From Desertimonas sp963786985 (lineage in GTDB: Bacteria > Actinomycetota > Acidimicrobiia > Acidimicrobiales > Ilumatobacteraceae), in contig CAWBBL010000025.1 of assembly GCA_963786985.1 (NCBI GenBank), positions 496,001-560,000 on the forward strand: a DNA stretch of 64,000 nucleotides. Direction: 5' to 3'. Positions 18,277-26,755 of the stretch are shown piece after piece. The notes under the pieces were generated by a model. The model ran no database searches. It was not told the DNA's origin and saw only the letters and a program-made list of their open reading frames with translations. The first letter of the stretch is position 1. Each line of letters begins with the position of its first letter. Both the position numbers and the translations under genes were made by a program.

Positions 18277-18738
18277 ATGGAGCGACAGGTCGACGTCGAC
18301 GACGCGGGCGACGACAGATCGCGACCGCCCGACGACTCTGGATCGGCCGGCGCCGCCAGCATCGTCGGTCCGGAGCCAGTGAGGATGACGCTCCCGGCGA
18401 AGGGTCGCTACGTTCGCGTCGCCAGACTCGTGGCGTCCGGCCTCGCCAACGAGCTGGGCTTCGGTGTCGATCGACTCGACGACGTCCGCCTCGCCGTCGG
18501 CGAGGCATGCGCCCTGGCCGTGCAGCTCGGCGCCACCTCCATCTCGCTCGCCTACGCACTCGACGACCACAGCCTTGGCGTGTCGATCGACGCCCAATTC
18601 GACGGGCAGTCGGACGATCCCGACAACGAGTATCTCGCCCTTGTCGAACAGGTGCTGGCGGTCGCCGCCTCGGATCACCAGATCGATCGTCAGGACCGAC
18701 AGATGTCGATTCGCGTCTTGTTCACCGATGGAAGCTGA
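18277..18738 (+). CDS. RsbW/UsfX-like anti-sigma factor, degenerate ATP site
   Basis: 153 residues: a disordered acidic N terminus of ~35 residues, then a GHKL-like fold (MTLPAKGRYVRVARLVASGLANELG...DDVRLAVGEACALAVQLG). The N-box Asn is missing (GEACALAVQ) and no DxGxG box is visible. It may bind the sigma factor without being a kinase; from memory, mycobacterial UsfX-type proteins also diverge at this box. GGGAG precedes the ATG. The last 11 bases overlap the sigma gene, the usual arrangement of a sigma factor with its direct inhibitor. Confidence 0.78.
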   Translation: MERQVDVDDAGDDRSRPPDDSGSAGAASIVGPEPVRMTLPAKGRYVRVARLVASGLANELGFGVDRLDDVRLAVGEACALAVQLGATSISLAYALDDHSLGVSIDAQFDGQSDDPDNEYLALVEQVLAVAASDHQIDRQDRQMSIRVLFTDGS

Positions 18739-19498
18739 GGCCGCGGAGACGCTCGAGGCGTTTCGTGACTACCACCGAACCGGTGATCAGCGACTGCGCA
18801 ACCGGTTGATCGAGCAGCACCTCGACCTCGCCAGACGCGAAGCGATGCGGTTCGCCGGTCGCGGCGAGCCTGTCGACGATCTCATGCAGGTCGCCCGCCT
18901 CGGCATGCTCAAGGCGGTCGAGCGCTTCGACCCGACGCTCGGCGTGCCGTTCAGCGCCTTCGCCCGCCCGACGATCGCCGGCGAGCTTCGTCGCCACTTT
19001 CGCGACGCCACCTGGGCCGTCCACGTTCCCCGCGGACTCAAAGACCTCCATGCCGGGCTCGGCCGCACCTCCGCCGCCCTCGCCGCCAGCCTCGGTCGCC
19101 AACCGACCGCCGCCGAGTTGGCCCGCGAGCTCGGCACGAGCGTCGACGAGGTACTCGAAGCACTCGAGCTGCGGTCGGCCTACCGTCCGACATCGATCAA
19201 TGCTCCGATCGACGCCGACGGAACGACGACCGACCCGCCCGCCGCCGACGAATCGGATGGCATCGATCCGGCGATCGACTCGATGCTCGTGCGCGAGTTG
19301 CTCGGTCGCCTCGAGGGACGCCAGCGAATGATCGTGTACCTGCGCTTCTTCGGTCAGCTCAGCCAGTCGGAGATCGCCGAGCGAGTGGGCATCAGCCAGG
19401 TTCATGTGTCACGATTGCTGCGATCGAGCATGACCACCCTGCGCGGGCTGCTCGACGACCACGATGATCTCGAACCGATTGGACCGACTGGGAGGTGA
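18728..19498 (+). CDS. RNA polymerase sigma factor, SigB/SigF/SigG family
   Basis: 256 residues. Region 2 (HLDLARREAMRFAGRGEPVDDLMQVARLGMLKAVERFDP), region 3 (FSAFARPTIAGELRRHFRD, RQPTAAELARELG) and region 4 (YLRFFGQLSQSEIAERVGISQVHVSRLLR) are all present, the pattern of stress and sporulation sigma factors. It should direct the general stress regulon and be held by one of the RsbW-like proteins encoded upstream. The start ATG lies inside the end of the preceding gene. Confidence 0.92.
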   Translation: MEAEAAETLEAFRDYHRTGDQRLRNRLIEQHLDLARREAMRFAGRGEPVDDLMQVARLGMLKAVERFDPTLGVPFSAFARPTIAGELRRHFRDATWAVHVPRGLKDLHAGLGRTSAALAASLGRQPTAAELARELGTSVDEVLEALELRSAYRPTSINAPIDADGTTTDPPAADESDGIDPAIDSMLVRELLGRLEGRQRMIVYLRFFGQLSQSEIAERVGISQVHVSRLLRSSMTTLRGLLDDHDDLEPIGPTGR

Positions 19499-19499
19499 G

Positions 19500-19841
19500 A
19501 TGGCCGATTCCGACCTGCCCGCCGACGTCGGGCCACAACCTGCAACTCTGTCCGTGAACGTCGATCACAATGGCGCTCGAGTGCTGGTGACAGTCAGCGG
19601 CGAGATCGACCTCGAGACGAGTGCGCAGTTCAGTTCAGTGCTGGCCGACCTCGACGGTGGCGGCCACGTGCGCCTCGATCTCGGCGACGTCACGTACATC
19701 GACTCCACCGGTCTGCGAGTGTTGCTGACAGCCCGTGACGCCGCCGCCGAGGCCGGCGGGAGCCTGCGTGTGTCGGCGACATCGAGCATCGTCGCCCGGC
19801 TCATCGAGATCACCGGTTCCGCCGACCTGCTCGGCGACTAG
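19500..19841 (+). CDS. STAS-domain anti-anti-sigma factor (RsbV type)
   Basis: 113 residues. Typical STAS order: SGEIDLETSAQFSS, then DVTYIDSTGLRVLL with Ser69 as the likely phosphorylation site, then SSIVARLIEITGSADLL. The unphosphorylated form binds the anti-sigma kinase and frees the sigma factor. GGGAGG is 6 bases ahead of ATG 19500, one base after the sigma stop; a start at 19464 would overlap sigma and lacks such a site. Confidence 0.9.
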   Translation: MADSDLPADVGPQPATLSVNVDHNGARVLVTVSGEIDLETSAQFSSVLADLDGGGHVRLDLGDVTYIDSTGLRVLLTARDAAAEAGGSLRVSATSSIVARLIEITGSADLLGD

Positions 19842-19846
19842 CGGGT

Positions 19847-21187
19847 TCAGGCTCCCAAGTAGCGAACGACCACGACCGCCACGTCGTCGTCGATTCCGCT
19901 TTCCGGGCCGACTCGCTCGACGATCCGCCGCGCGGCGTTGTCCGCGTCGGCCACCTCACTCGCCGCCGCGACGAGCCGGGCCATCCCATCGTCGAGTGAC
20001 TCGCCACGGCGCTCGACGAGTCCGTCGGTGTACAAGACGACGGTCGACCCGGGCTCGACGTGTAACGCCGCACTCGGGCGCTTGCCGCCGCGTCCGAGCA
20101 ACGCACTGCTCGCCCCATCGAGCCACGTGACGGTGCCACCAGGGCCGAGCACGAGCGGCGGCGGGTGGCCGACAACGGCGTAGGCCAGCTCGCCGCTGTG
20201 ACGGTTGATGGTCAGGTAGGCCATCGACGAGTCCTCCCCGCAGCGCGTCGACGACGCGAAGTGGTCCAATCCCTCGACGACCTCGTGGGGCTTGTCGAAG
20301 CAGTTGGCCAGGGCCCGTCCGGCGCTGCGCACCTGGCCCATCGCCACGGCGGCGTCGATGCCTCGGCCGACGATGTCGCCGATCGAGAAGCCGATCCGCT
20401 CGTCGAGACCGATGATGTCGTACCAGTCACCCCCGACGAGTCCGGTCGCCGCCGATGAGTAGTGCGCCGACCACGAAATCTCTGGCGCATCACACGGCGG
20501 GATCGACATCATCCCGCGCTGCAGCTTGAGGGCGATCTCGTGGTCGATGTCGTAGCGCCCGGCACGCTCCAGAGCCGGCGCACCCATCACCACCACGGCG
20601 TCGACGAACTCCCGATCGATCTCCTCCCTCGACTGACGCGTCGACGCCGCGACGATCAGCGCGCCGCGCACTCTGCTGCGCCACACGATCGGATAGGCGG
20701 ACAGTCTGTCGGCGCCCAGCACGGTCGCCGGTTGATCCCCGATTGCTCGATGGACCTCTTCGGGTGACGACAGCTCGAGAGCGGCGTGCGGCTCGAGCAG
20801 TCCATCGATGGAGTCGGCGGCGGCGCTCAGCGCCCGCACCCGGCGGGCATCGCGAGGTGGCGTCGTGGCCAACAGGTCGGCGCGCCGACTGCCGCGGCCA
20901 CGTCCGCGGAACAGGGCCACGGCGCCGACCTGGCCCCCGGCAACCTCCAGTGTGGCGCGCAGCATCACCGCCGCCACCGCCCGCCGCGTGGTCGCCGTGG
21001 ACAGATCGACGGCGACGTCACGCAACCTGCGCACGACGTCCAAGCGCCTGGCCTCCGTGCCGGCCAGTTCGTGGGCTTCGCCCAATTCGTCCCGCAAGTC
21101 CTGGAGCGCGTTGTCGTAACGCGACTCGAATTGGCGCCGCGGAGCTCCTGTCCCGCGGACAGAGGGCGTGTCGTCTGGGTTAGTCAT
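19847..21187 (-). CDS. GAF-PP2C (SpoIIE-type) serine phosphatase, RsbU/RsbP role
   Basis: 446 residues. A short helical N terminus, a GAF-like sensor domain (about 45-210), then a PP2C/SpoIIE phosphatase with ALKLQRGMM, GGDWYDIIGLDERIGFSIGDIVGRG (metal-binding Asp residues), YTDGLVERRG and GIDDDVAVVVVRY. It should dephosphorylate the STAS protein encoded convergently 5 bases away, switching the sigma factor on in response to a signal sensed by GAF. Start ATG 21187. Confidence 0.86.
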   Translation of the reverse strand: MTNPDDTPSVRGTGAPRRQFESRYDNALQDLRDELGEAHELAGTEARRLDVVRRLRDVAVDLSTATTRRAVAAVMLRATLEVAGGQVGAVALFRGRGRGSRRADLLATTPPRDARRVRALSAAADSIDGLLEPHAALELSSPEEVHRAIGDQPATVLGADRLSAYPIVWRSRVRGALIVAASTRQSREEIDREFVDAVVVMGAPALERAGRYDIDHEIALKLQRGMMSIPPCDAPEISWSAHYSSAATGLVGGDWYDIIGLDERIGFSIGDIVGRGIDAAVAMGQVRSAGRALANCFDKPHEVVEGLDHFASSTRCGEDSSMAYLTINRHSGELAYAVVGHPPPLVLGPGGTVTWLDGASSALLGRGGKRPSAALHVEPGSTVVLYTDGLVERRGESLDDGMARLVAAASEVADADNAARRIVERVGPESGIDDDVAVVVVRYLGA

Positions 21188-21203
21188 CAGCCCAGCAGGC
21201 ACG

Positions 21204-21869
21204 CTAACTGCTCGACGCCACGGCCAGAAGGTGGTCGACCGTGCGGGCCAGCACCTGGAGCCTGACGCGCTCACGCTCGTGGGCGGCTCGCGCAGCGCGG
21301 CCGGCGGCGATCAGCAGGGCGGCCCGTGGTAGCCGCGCCCAGAGCACATCGGCCGGCCCGTGATTACCGCCGGCGGGGAGGTGCTCGCTGCCGTCGAGAA
21401 AGGCCTCCAACCAACGGGGATCCGGCGGCCGACCATGACGGAACCGCTCACCGTCAGCCCCGGTGACGACGACCCAGTCGGCTTCCAGGGCGGCGGCGAT
21501 CCCGTTGCCCAGAACGGCCAGCGGATCGGCATGTCCATCGGCGCACGCCTCGGCCACGTGGGCGCCGAGCTCGAACAGGGCCTGCGCAGGATCGGGCCGA
21601 TCGCCCGGTGCCTCGCGCACCGACTCGACGGCGACACCGTCGACCGCCCCGACCTCGGCGACCAGCAACTCCTGCGGCGTTCCGGCTGGGACCGAGACCA
21701 CGAGTTCGTCGATGACCTGGCCACCACCGCGTTCGAGGATGTCGATCGCCAGCACGTCTCCGCGCACTGCACCGATCCGACTGGCGACGAGGCCGAGTGC
21801 TCCGGGGCGGTCGGGCAACCACAGTCGCAGAACAAGGGTGGTGCGGTTTACCGCCGGGTCAGCGGACAC
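21204..21869 (-). CDS. ACT-domain protein
   Basis: 221 residues from a GTG. The N-terminal ~75 residues form an ACT domain (LVLRLWLPDRPGALGLVASRIGAVRGDVLAIDILERGG). The rest has VVTGADGERFRHGRPPDPRW and a helical, Ala/Arg-rich end that recalls a degenerate GAF fold. ACT domains bind amino acids. It follows an AlaC-type aminotransferase by 9 bases and may sense an amino acid in that pathway; no DNA-binding motif is seen. Confidence 0.72.
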   Translation of the reverse strand: MSADPAVNRTTLVLRLWLPDRPGALGLVASRIGAVRGDVLAIDILERGGGQVIDELVVSVPAGTPQELLVAEVGAVDGVAVESVREAPGDRPDPAQALFELGAHVAEACADGHADPLAVLGNGIAAALEADWVVVTGADGERFRHGRPPDPRWLEAFLDGSEHLPAGGNHGPADVLWARLPRAALLIAAGRAARAAHERERVRLQVLARTVDHLLAVASSS

Positions 21870-21878
21870 CGGCGGACG

Positions 21879-23084
21879 TCAGCCCAGTTTCGGGAGGCCG
21901 CGACGAAGATTGCGAATCCCCTGGGCGATGCGCTTCTCGTTCTCGATCAATGCGAAGCGGACGAATCCCTCACCACCCGGCCCGAACCCGACACCGGGAG
22001 ACAGGGCGACGTCGGCGTCGCGCACGAGCGCTGACGAGAACTCCACCGAGTCGAGCTCGGCGTACGGCTCGGGGATCGGCGCCCAGACGAACATCGATCC
22101 GCCTGGCTTGGGGACCTGCCAGCCGATCCGGGCGAGGCCTTCGACGAGTGCGTCGCGCCGCGCCTCATAGGTGGCACAGATCTCCCTGGGAAACTCGGCG
22201 GCTTCGTTGAGCGTGACGGTGGCGGCGATCTGCACCGGCTGGAACATGCCGTAGTCGAGGTAGCTCTTCAACTTGACCAGCGCCTGGACGACCTCGGCGT
22301 TGCCGAGCAGGAAGGCCACCCGCCAGCCGGCCATCGAGAAGCTCTTGGTCATCGAGTACAGCTCGACGGCGCATTCCTTGGCGCCCTCGGCCTGCAGAAT
22401 GCTGGGCGGCCGGTAGTCGTCGAACCCGACGTCGGCGTAGGCGAAGTCGTGGACGACCACCATCTCGCGCTCCCGGCAGAAGTCGACAACCCGCTGCATG
22501 AAGTCGAGCTCGACACACGCCCCCGTGGGGTTGTGCGGGAACGAGATGACGAGCACCCGGGGCTTCGGCCAGCCGATCTCGTACGCCGTCGTCAGACGCT
22601 CGAAGAAGTCCTCGGCGAACGAGCCGCGCTCGGCGGGGTCGGCCAACGACCGCATCGGAACCTGGCGGAGGTCGGCACCGGCGAACAGCGGCCCATAGAT
22701 GTGGATCGGGTAGCTCGGGCTGGGCACGATCGCCGCGTCGCCACGATCGAGCAACACCCACATCAGGTGACTGAAACCTTCCTTCGAGCCGATCGTGTTG
22801 GTGATCTCGGTCTCGACGTCGAGTTCGACCCCCCACGTTCGTCGGTAGTAGCCGGCGATCGCCTCGCGGAGCTTGGGCAGTCCCCTGGACATCGAATAGC
22901 GGTGATTCGCCGGTTTGGTCGCCGCCTCGGCGAGCTTGCGCACGGCGATGTCCGGCGACGGGATGTCCGGGTTGCCGAACCCGAGGTCGATCACATCACG
23001 GCCTGCTCGGCGTGCCTCGACCTTCAAGTTGTTGATGATCGTGAACACGTACGGCGGCAGGTTCGAGATGCGCCTGAACTCCAT
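21879..23084 (-). CDS. PLP aminotransferase, class I (AlaC-type)
   Basis: 401 residues. MEFRRISNLPPYVFTIINNL and DLGFGNPDIPSP are typical of the AlaC/YfdZ group, which makes alanine from pyruvate and glutamate. PLP contacts: SFPHNPTG with Asn185, HDFAYADV with Asp213 and Schiff-base Lys247 in SMTKSFSMAGWR. The start ATG is supported by the family N terminus. Divergent from the pyrophosphatase gene; probably co-transcribed with the ACT-domain gene. Confidence 0.86.
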   Translation of the reverse strand: MEFRRISNLPPYVFTIINNLKVEARRAGRDVIDLGFGNPDIPSPDIAVRKLAEAATKPANHRYSMSRGLPKLREAIAGYYRRTWGVELDVETEITNTIGSKEGFSHLMWVLLDRGDAAIVPSPSYPIHIYGPLFAGADLRQVPMRSLADPAERGSFAEDFFERLTTAYEIGWPKPRVLVISFPHNPTGACVELDFMQRVVDFCREREMVVVHDFAYADVGFDDYRPPSILQAEGAKECAVELYSMTKSFSMAGWRVAFLLGNAEVVQALVKLKSYLDYGMFQPVQIAATVTLNEAAEFPREICATYEARRDALVEGLARIGWQVPKPGGSMFVWAPIPEPYAELDSVEFSSALVRDADVALSPGVGFGPGGEGFVRFALIENEKRIAQGIRNLRRGLPKLG

Positions 23085-23152
23085 GGCGAGGACGCTACCC
23101 CTGGCATCGCCACCTGCGTTGGGTGCGTTGGAAGTCGCCTACAGTCGCTCGG

Positions 23153-23674
23153 GTGCCCACGGCGCTGGACCCGGACTGCATCCATGTCGTGATCGAGATC
23201 CCCCGCGGTAGCAGGAACAAGTACGAGATCGACCACGAGACCAACCGCGTCTACCTCGACCGCCGGCTGTTCACGGCGACGACGTACCCGGCCGACTACG
23301 GGTTCGTCCCCGACACCCTCGGCGGCGACGGCGATCCGCTCGATGCCCTCGTGCTCCTCGACGACTCGGTCTATCCGGGCGTGTGGGTCGCGGCCCGCCC
23401 GATCGGTGTGCTGTACATGGAGGACGAGGCCGGCGAGGACGCCAAGCTGATCTGCGTCCCACCGCGTGAACCGCGATGGGACGGCGTCAACGACATCGCC
23501 GATCTGACCCCCCAACTGGTCGCCGAGATCCAGCACTTCTTCGAGGTCTACAAAGCGCTCGAGCCCGACAAGCATTCGTCGACGCAGGGCATCGGCGGCC
23601 GCGTCGAGGCGTGGCAGGAGATCGACGACGCCCGCGGCAACTTCATTCGCTCGGGAACCGGTCAGGCGCCGTAG
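23153..23674 (+). CDS. ppa: Inorganic pyrophosphatase (family I)
   Basis: 173 residues, usual length. IEIPRGSRNKYEIDH, ADYGFVPDTLGGDGDPLDALVL (split here: DYGFVPDT and DGDPLDALVL carry the Mg-binding Asp residues) and KALEPDKHSS are family hallmarks. It hydrolyses PPi and so drives biosynthesis forward. The GTG at 23153 is chosen because the family starts directly before the first strand. Converges on and overlaps the ROK kinase end by 13 bases. Confidence 0.92.
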   Translation: MPTALDPDCIHVVIEIPRGSRNKYEIDHETNRVYLDRRLFTATTYPADYGFVPDTLGGDGDPLDALVLLDDSVYPGVWVAARPIGVLYMEDEAGEDAKLICVPPREPRWDGVNDIADLTPQLVAEIQHFFEVYKALEPDKHSSTQGIGGRVEAWQEIDDARGNFIRSGTGQAP

Positions 23675-24597
23675 AAGGCGGCGCCCACCGCGCCTGCTGA
23701 TTCGCCGAGCACGGCGAACGCCAACACCGGTAGCGGGCGCAAGTCGGAGGCGTACACCGCCTCGGCGAAGCGCTCGCGTAGTACGTCTTCGTAAACCGGC
23801 GCTGCTCTCGACAGACCGCCGCCGATGACGAACATCGCCGGGTCGAAGGCCATCGTCAGGCTGCCCAAGCCGACGCCCATCCACCGCGCGAAGTGGCCGA
23901 GCACGTGGATCGCGTCTGCGTCGCCGTCAATCGCCGCGGCGACGATGTGCTCGGCGGTGATGTCGACCACCGAGCCGGCGCTGGCGGCAACAGCGTCGAG
24001 GCGACCCTCGTAGATCGCCAGGCGCTTCGCTTCGAGGGCGATCGCCGATCCGGACGCATAGCGCTCCCAACACCCGCGCTTACCGCACGGGCACACCGGG
24101 CCATCGGGATCGATCATCATGTGCCCGAACTCGCCGAGGTAGCCATGGGCACCGAGCAGCAGCCGACCACCGGCGATCACTCCGCCGCCGATCCCCGTGC
24201 CGAGGGTGATCATGATCAGGTCGTCGACGCCCCGACCGGCGCCGACGCGCGATTCGGCGAGCGCCGCACATGAAGCGTCGTTGGTGACCTTCACCGTCCT
24301 CCCGAGTCGATCCCCAAACCGGCTGGCGGCATCGAATTGCACCACCCCTGGCAGGTGGGGCGACGACGTCAGCACCCCGTCGACGGTGATCGACCCGGGC
24401 AGGCCGACCCCGACGCTGGTGACTCCTGGCACCTCGGCACCCAACGTGGCTGCCAACTCGGCAACGGTCTCGACGAGTTGCTCGTCCCCTGTTGGGGTTG
24501 GGCGCCGATCGCTGACGACGATCTCTCCGTCGTCGTCGATCACGACACCCAGGCACTTCGTGCCACCGACGTCGACGCCCAGGCGATAGGTGGTCAA
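23662..24597 (-). CDS. ROK-family glucokinase
   Basis: 311 residues from a TTG start, with GGAG 8 bases upstream. Phosphate loop LGVDVGGTKCLGVVID, sugar contacts VTNDASCAALAE and LGEFGHMMID, and the zinc motif CPCGKRGCWE that marks ROK kinases. Likely phosphorylates glucose with ATP. Upstream of it (same strand) lies a SRPBCC gene 61 bases away. Confidence 0.87.
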   Translation of the reverse strand: MTTYRLGVDVGGTKCLGVVIDDDGEIVVSDRRPTPTGDEQLVETVAELAATLGAEVPGVTSVGVGLPGSITVDGVLTSSPHLPGVVQFDAASRFGDRLGRTVKVTNDASCAALAESRVGAGRGVDDLIMITLGTGIGGGVIAGGRLLLGAHGYLGEFGHMMIDPDGPVCPCGKRGCWERYASGSAIALEAKRLAIYEGRLDAVAASAGSVVDITAEHIVAAAIDGDADAIHVLGHFARWMGVGLGSLTMAFDPAMFVIGGGLSRAAPVYEDVLRERFAEAVYASDLRPLPVLAFAVLGESAGAVGAAFYGA

Positions 24598-24658
24598 GCT
24601 GTCGTCTCCCGGGGGCTCGGCCCCCGAACTCCGTGACCCTCCGGCGTGCTGCGCTCGC

Positions 24659-25093
24659 TCAAGCCTCGGCGCGGGCCTTGAGCTCGCGGATCGTGTTGAG
24701 GATCCGCACCTCGGCCCGCCGCTTGACGAATCCGGGCAGTGGCGTCGCCAGTTCGATGGCCAGGTCGTACTTGACGTACGTCCCGCCGTCTCCGTCGGGC
24801 CGGAAGTGGTAGGCGCCGTCGATGGCTCGCTCGATGTCGCCCTTGACCATCTTCCATGACAGCGCCTCGGGCGCTTCTGAGTAGTCGTAGGAGAGCGTGT
24901 AGTGGGTGCTGCGGCCGAGCGCCGACGCCCGGAACTCGACCTCCTTGGGTCGTTGCTCCTCGTCCCGTGATCGCACGACGACGTCCTTGATGTCCTTGGC
25001 CCACTCGGGGTACCGCTCGACATCGGCGGCGATCTCCCAGACCCGTTCCGGCGGCGCGGCGATGGCGATGTACTCGGTGGCGGTCTCAGCCAT
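24659..25093 (-). CDS. SRPBCC (polyketide-cyclase/COQ10-like) family protein
   Basis: 144 residues from ATG 25093. The opening ATEYIAIAAPPERVWEIAADVERYPEWAKDI (here IAAPPERVWEIAADVERYPE) is the classic START-like ligand-binding fold of cyclase/dehydrase proteins, with YVKYDLAIELATPLPGFVKR near the end. Family members bind lipids or polyketides. It overlaps the upstream membrane protein gene by 8 bases and belongs to an operon with PimB and QueG. Confidence 0.82.
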   Translation of the reverse strand: MAETATEYIAIAAPPERVWEIAADVERYPEWAKDIKDVVVRSRDEEQRPKEVEFRASALGRSTHYTLSYDYSEAPEALSWKMVKGDIERAIDGAYHFRPDGDGGTYVKYDLAIELATPLPGFVKRRAEVRILNTIRELKARAEA

Positions 25094-25637
25094 GGCTGTC
25101 ATTCTGGCTGATCGCCGGGGCGCCCGCCGCACTTTGATCTGTTGCCTCGGTCACCGCAGCGCTCGGCGAGGCGCTGTCGGGGTTTCGTTGATGTGGCGCG
25201 AATCGACCGTGGTAGGCAGCCCACAGGCCGTTCAGGCCGAACCCGAACATCGGCACGAGAAAGCCGACGGCGAGTGACGAACCAGGCTCGCCATCGGGGC
25301 CGTCGAGACGGGCGAACGTGGTCGCGGCGGCCGTGACGACCTGTGCTGCGAGCAACCCGAGCATCCGCCGCTTGACCAACCTCGGGGTCGCTGGACCAGT
25401 GAGCAAGTACAGCGACGTCACCGAGATCTCGTCCGCCCTGCTGCGCTGCACCGCCTGCACGTACGACCACAGGAAGCAGAACACGCCCACGGCGAACAGC
25501 GTGAGGGCGGTGATCGCCCCGACCCACTGCAGGACGGTCGTGAACAGCACGGCCGCGAGCACGGCGGTGCCGATGAACACGGCGGTGCCGATCTCGTCGA
25601 CCTGGACGATCCGCCGGCCCGGGAACTCACGACTCAC
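25086..25637 (-). CDS. Multi-pass membrane protein, unknown function
   Basis: 183 residues, four predicted membrane segments: two close together near 19-62 (GTAVFIGTAVLAAVLFTTVL and ALTLFAVGVFCFLWSYV), one near 95 and one near 125. The tail is polar and Ser/Ala-rich. No family assigned. GTGA overlap with the PimB-like gene and an 8-base overlap with the SRPBCC gene point to co-translation and perhaps a shared membrane-lipid role. Confidence 0.68.
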   Translation of the reverse strand: MSREFPGRRIVQVDEIGTAVFIGTAVLAAVLFTTVLQWVGAITALTLFAVGVFCFLWSYVQAVQRSRADEISVTSLYLLTGPATPRLVKRRMLGLLAAQVVTAAATTFARLDGPDGEPGSSLAVGFLVPMFGFGLNGLWAAYHGRFAPHQRNPDSASPSAAVTEATDQSAAGAPAISQNDSHG

Positions 25638-26755
25638 TCGTCGACCCCCAGCGACTCGCCGAGGCGTCGGGCCAGGACGTCATAGGAGAACTCGCTGACG
25701 GCCCGCTCCCGCGACGCAGCCGACATCGCCGAGCGGCGATCGTCATCGTCGAGCAGCTCCTCGATCGCCCCGGCGACGTCGTTCCACCGCTCCGGCCGGG
25801 AGATCACTCGGCCAGTGACCCCATCGACGACCGCCTCCGCGGCCCCGCCGGAGTCACCGGCGATCTGCGGCGTCCCACACGCTGCCGCCTCGACGAACAC
25901 GATGCCGAACCCCTCCTGCTCCAGCCCGCCCCAGCGTGTGCGACAGGCCATCGTGAACACATCGGCACAGCCGTACAACAGCGCCAAATCGTCGTGGGCG
26001 ACCCGCCCGAGGAACCGTACGGGGGCCGCCAGGTCGCTGGCCAGCCGGCGCAGCCGCCGCTCGTCGCGACCACTCCCGGCGATCGCCAGCACGAGTTCGG
26101 GGCGCCCCGGCGCCAACGCCGCCACAGCCCGGATGGCGACGTCGAAACCCTTGCGCGGCACGAGCCGGGAGATCGACACGACCAGTTCAGCCTCCGGCGG
26201 AATCCCGAACCTGGCGCGGGCTGCGCAGCGCTCCGGCGCGGTGAGCGGACGAAACCGCTCGACGTCGACGCCCGGCGGAACCACGGTGACTGGTAGCGCC
26301 CGACCGGCGGCACGTTCCGCCTCACGTGCCGCGTACTCCCCCGCCGACACGACACGTCGCGCGCCGCGAAGCACCGTCCCGAGCACGTGACGGGATCCCG
26401 GGATGCGTCCCGGCACGGTCACCTCGGCCCCGTGCAGGACGACGTCGTAGGGCAGCCGCAGCGACGGGCCGACGAGCCCCAGAGGAACGGCGGGATCGAG
26501 GACGACGAGCGCGGCGCCGATGTCTTCGGCCAGCGTGTCGATCCGCCGCACCATCACCGGATGCGGCAGGAGCACCGGCTCGCGCACGCGCTCGACGCGG
26601 AACGGCTGCTCGGCGTCGAACTCGGCCGCTCCCGCGTACGGGCTGGTCAACACGGCGAACGAATCCGGCGGCAGGCGCCGCCACCATTCCCAGAGCAACG
26701 ACTGGATTCCACCGATCTTCGGCGGGAAGTCGTTCGTCACCAGCAGGTGCTTCAT
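25634..26755 (-). CDS. GT4 glycosyltransferase, PimB-like (mannosyltransferase)
   Basis: 373 residues. MKHLLVTNDFPPKIGGIQS at the N terminus, VVPPGVDVERFRPL, VSRLVPRKGFDVAIRAVA, MACRTRWGGLEQEGFGIVFV and GGAAEAVVDGVTGRVI all match mycobacterial PimB (GDP-mannose-dependent phosphatidylinositol monomannoside mannosyltransferase). The long start at 26833 is rejected because the fold starts at MKHLL. ATGA overlap with QueG. Presence of PIM-type genes fits an actinobacterial envelope. Confidence 0.82.
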   Translation of the reverse strand: MKHLLVTNDFPPKIGGIQSLLWEWWRRLPPDSFAVLTSPYAGAAEFDAEQPFRVERVREPVLLPHPVMVRRIDTLAEDIGAALVVLDPAVPLGLVGPSLRLPYDVVLHGAEVTVPGRIPGSRHVLGTVLRGARRVVSAGEYAAREAERAAGRALPVTVVPPGVDVERFRPLTAPERCAARARFGIPPEAELVVSISRLVPRKGFDVAIRAVAALAPGRPELVLAIAGSGRDERRLRRLASDLAAPVRFLGRVAHDDLALLYGCADVFTMACRTRWGGLEQEGFGIVFVEAAACGTPQIAGDSGGAAEAVVDGVTGRVISRPERWNDVAGAIEELLDDDDRRSAMSAASRERAVSEFSYDVLARRLGESLGVDE

